Assembly: GCA_905181615.1 (NCBI GenBank)
Contig: CAJIYH010000004.1
Coordinates: 1-64,000, forward strand
DNA length: 64,000 nucleotides
Direction of reading: 5' to 3'
From: an uncultured Flavobacteriaceae bacterium
GTDB taxonomy: Bacteria > Bacteroidota > Bacteroidia > Flavobacteriales > Flavobacteriaceae
Positions 60,878 to 64,000 of the stretch are shown one piece after another; position 1 is the stretch's first letter, and each line of letters opens with the position of its first letter. The position numbers and the translations under genes are program-made. The notes under the pieces were generated by a model that ran no database searches, was not told where the DNA came from, and worked only from the letters and a program-made list of their open reading frames with translations.

Positions 60878-62170
60878 TTATTTCCTAGAATATTTTTCCA
60901 TGTAACGTTTCCAAAGTTCTGTCTGATGAGTTTCTAAGGAAAGATCTCTTCCCCCAATAAACGCATGACTTATTTGGTTTGTTCTCATGTCAAGAGCATC
61001 TCCAATAGAAAGGAACAAAGTAGCATCTTTTCCAACAGTTAAGCTTCCTAAACGATTATCCACTCCAATAATCTTAGCAGCATTCAGAGTAATCATTTCC
61101 ACAGCTTTTTCTTTGGGTAAGCCATAGGCTGCAAAACTACCTGCGTAAAAAGGTAAATTACGTGTATTCATCCGTTCCATTCTTCCGCTAACATCAATTG
61201 TGATTAATAACCCTGCATCCATAAGAATTTTCGCCATTTTAAAGGGAAGCTTCACGTCTTGATCTTCTTGAGTTGGAAGTCTGTGAGGTCTAGAGACAAT
61301 AACTGGAATGTCATGCGCTATTAGAAAACTACTTACAAGATGTGCTTCGATTCCACCAACTAAAACAATTTTTTGGATGTTATGATCTTTTAAAAATTCT
61401 ATACCATCAACAATTTCACGTTGACCGTTAGCATGTAAATAAACAGTTTGATTGCCTTTAAATGTTTTGCTCATTGCAGCAAAAGGTAGGTGCTTAGTTT
61501 CAGCCTTAGTTTTGTTGTAAGCTGAGGCTTCTGTCAAAAATACTCCGAGGTCTTTTATTTTTTGTTCGTAGCTTTTTTGATTATACTTCAAACTGCTTGG
61601 CCCCATTCTCCAACTAGAAGTATAAGCTCTTGGCCAATTGATGTGCAAACCTTCATCTGTTAGCAATGCAGCATCTTCCCAATTCCATGCATCTAGTTTT
61701 ACAACAGAAGAGCTTCCAGAGATCACCCCTCTATTAGGAACAACCTGTGCAGTTAAAATTCCATTTGGACGTAAACTCTCTACAACTTTAGATTCAGCAT
61801 TATAAGCAACTATTGTTCGAATGTGCGGAAGATATTCCCCAATTTCATTGAGGTCATTTGTTGGACGAATTGCATCAATTTCAACCATTCCAACAGTACT
61901 GTTTGTAGCGATAAAGCCAGGGTATACATGTTGACCTGTGGCATCAATTGTTTTGTCGTATTTGTTTTTCACTGCATTTGCAGTAGTAACTTCTAAAATC
62001 TTACCATCCAACAAACCAATAGCACTATTTTCAAGAACTGTTCCATCACCAATGTGTGCAGTAGCTCCTAGAATAAGGATCGAATTTTGTTGATTTGCAG
62101 CAGGTGTTTGTTGAGCTATTCCAATGCTGCAGCTAATAAGGAATGCTAATGTTAGGATATAATTTTTCAT
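60878..62170 (-). CDS. Secreted amidohydrolase-family protein
   Basis: Signal peptide MKNYILTLAFLISCSIGIAQ, ILGATAHIGDG, C-terminal NAAKIIGVDNRLGSLTVGKDATLFL. Confidence 0.88.
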   Translation of the reverse strand: MKNYILTLAFLISCSIGIAQQTPAANQQNSILILGATAHIGDGTVLENSAIGLLDGKILEVTTANAVKNKYDKTIDATGQHVYPGFIATNSTVGMVEIDAIRPTNDLNEIGEYLPHIRTIVAYNAESKVVESLRPNGILTAQVVPNRGVISGSSSVVKLDAWNWEDAALLTDEGLHINWPRAYTSSWRMGPSSLKYNQKSYEQKIKDLGVFLTEASAYNKTKAETKHLPFAAMSKTFKGNQTVYLHANGQREIVDGIEFLKDHNIQKIVLVGGIEAHLVSSFLIAHDIPVIVSRPHRLPTQEDQDVKLPFKMAKILMDAGLLITIDVSGRMERMNTRNLPFYAGSFAAYGLPKEKAVEMITLNAAKIIGVDNRLGSLTVGKDATLFLSIGDALDMRTNQISHAFIGGRDLSLETHQTELWKRYMEKYSRK

Positions 62171-62180
62171 AATAATAAGT

Positions 62181-64000
62181 TTAATCAAGGGTTTCACAAT
62201 GGAATTCTACTGTCTTTTTTTGTATTGGCTTTTGTGTTTTAGCACCACCATTTTTAGCTGAAAGCATGTCTTGAATCAGTTTATTTTTTTCTTTAGCAAT
62301 CTCATCTACTTGAGCTGTTGCTCGATCAAGGTCGTAATAAATAACCCCTTCTATCATCGTTTTTTCTGCTATCGCATATATAGACATTGGATGGTCACTC
62401 CATAAAACTAGATCAGCAGATTTCCCAACTTTTACACTTCCTACTTCGTCGTCAATGTGGAGTAATTTTGCTGGATTTAGTGTTACAAACTTCCAAGCGT
62501 CTTCTTCAGAAACTCCTCCATATTTTACTGCTTTCGCTGCCTCTTGATTTAGCCTTCTGGACATTTCAGAGTCATCCGAGTTAAATGCAACCGTTACACC
62601 TTGACTGTGCATAATAGCACCGTTATATGGTATAGCATCGTTTACTTCAAATTTATACGCCCACCAATCCGAGAAGGTTGATCCACCCACTCCGTGTTCT
62701 TTCATTTTGTCTGCAACTTTATATCCTTCAAGAATATGAGTAAATGTATTGATTCGAACTCCAAAACGATCGGCCACTTTAAGCAGCATATTGATTTCAC
62801 TTTGAACATAAGAGTGACAAGAAATAAAACGTTCCCCGTTTAGAATTTCTACTAAGGTTTCCATTTCGAGATCGTATCTAGGAGCAGCTGTTCTAGCTTT
62901 TACTTTTCGAGATAAACCGTTGTAATTACTCCAGGTTGTTTTGTATTCTTTTGCCCGTTGAAAATAATCCGTGAATACTTGTTCCACTCCCATTCTTGTT
63001 TGAGGGAAACGTGCATAACTACTCCAATTGGATTGTTTTACATTTTCTCCTAAGGCAAATTTAATGTAAGGATCAGCATTGGGGTATAAAAGCTCATCTG
63101 CACTTGCACCCCATTTAGGCTTGATGATTGCTGAGCGTCCTCCAATTGGGTTAGCAGAACCATGCAGGATTTGAAGTGTTGTTACTCCCCCAGAAAGGTT
63201 TCTGTATAAATTAATATCGTCGGGATTAATTACATCCTCAATGGTAACTTCAGCAGATGAATTTTGCCCTCCTTCGTTGATGCTAGAAGCACCAATATGA
63301 GAGTGTTCGTCAATTACTCCACTAGTAAGATGCTTTCCAGTACCATCAATTACCTTGGCTCCAGGAGCATCTATTGCAGTTCCAACGGCTTTAATTTTCC
63401 CATCAACAACCCAGACACTAGCATTTTCTATTATTCCATCTTCTTCATTTGTCCAAACAGTTACGTTTTTAAACAATACGTTTTCTGAACTTGGCCGTAC
63501 TTTAAATCCAAAACCGTTATTTGGAAAAGTTATAGGAAGTGCTTTTTGAACTACATCCTTTTTCTTTTTATCTTTTTTTGATTTTACATTTTCAGATTTA
63601 GTTGCGGTCCAAACTATTGATTTTCCATCAAAAAAAGTACCATCTCCATTGAAAGAATTTGGATTACTGACCTTAGATTTTAGTTGAGCAAACTTGCTGT
63701 TTGAGCTATCTGAAATTCTAAGAGTTAACCAACCGTTAACATACTTAACACTTGTTTTAAGTGTAGTAGAATCTTTAACGATTTTGGCTGATATTTTAGA
63801 ATTACTTTTTGAGACTGTTAGCTTATAGGTCTCATCCATCATGTTTACTAAATATTGACCATCAATTAGGTTTTTTGGAGATTCCTTAATAATGTGTTGA
63901 TGACCTTGCACCCAGTTTTCGTGAATAAGAGTTTCTTTTTCAAATACGGGACCATCGGTCACTAAAAAGTTTGCATAGGCTCCTTTTTTTAATTCACCAA
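62181..64000 (-). CDS. Amidohydrolase-family protein (N-terminus outside window)
   Basis: Open to window edge (GELKKGAYANFLVTDGP...); GVIDEHSHIG, FNSDDSEMSRRLN, NPAKLLHIDDEVGSVKVGKSADLVLWSDHPMS. Confidence 0.9.
   Translation of the reverse strand, partial: GELKKGAYANFLVTDGPVFEKETLIHENWVQGHQHIIKESPKNLIDGQYLVNMMDETYKLTVSKSNSKISAKIVKDSTTLKTSVKYVNGWLTLRISDSSNSKFAQLKSKVSNPNSFNGDGTFFDGKSIVWTATKSENVKSKKDKKKKDVVQKALPITFPNNGFGFKVRPSSENVLFKNVTVWTNEEDGIIENASVWVVDGKIKAVGTAIDAPGAKVIDGTGKHLTSGVIDEHSHIGASSINEGGQNSSAEVTIEDVINPDDINLYRNLSGGVTTLQILHGSANPIGGRSAIIKPKWGASADELLYPNADPYIKFALGENVKQSNWSSYARFPQTRMGVEQVFTDYFQRAKEYKTTWSNYNGLSRKVKARTAAPRYDLEMETLVEILNGERFISCHSYVQSEINMLLKVADRFGVRINTFTHILEGYKVADKMKEHGVGGSTFSDWWAYKFEVNDAIPYNGAIMHSQGVTVAFNSDDSEMSRRLNQEAAKAVKYGGVSEEDAWKFVTLNPAKLLHIDDEVGSVKVGKSADLVLWSDHPMSIYAIAEKTMIEGVIYYDLDRATAQVDEIAKEKNKLIQDMLSAKNGGAKTQKPIQKKTVEFHCETLD

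Overview
The window is a contiguous, gene-dense, AT-rich chromosomal segment. Gene content and TAnnTTTG-type promoter boxes point to a marine-type Flavobacteriia/Bacteroidota genome. Almost everything is core metabolism or information processing: htpG, fabH-like, recR, dihydrolipoyl acyltransferase, cinA, rpmB-rpmG-DUF4295-ftsY, rimO, bshC, guaA, pyrG, yidC, mnmA, lysA, sucC, hsp20, pnuC, uvrB, ctaA, cca, tsaC, dapD, ruvX, def, mazG, aroE, purA, fur, spoT, a TrmH-family methyltransferase and amidohydrolases. I saw no CRISPR array, prophage, intact transposon, rRNA or tRNA gene, and no convincing new multi-gene defence or biosynthetic system. The signals most worth follow-up are: (i) an identical 43-bp promoter architecture upstream of the two heat-shock genes htpG and hsp20; (ii) a perfect 10-2-10 palindrome over the putative bshC promoter; (iii) a 10-9-10 inverted repeat over the -33 box of the rpmB operon; (iv) a single-base frameshift splitting a class-III aminotransferase; (v) tandem DUF368 genes; (vi) four convergent pairs with stop codons interlocked by exactly 4 nt; (vii) several apparently leaderless genes. 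All calls come from reading the sequence and supplied ORFs plus family knowledge; no database search was run.
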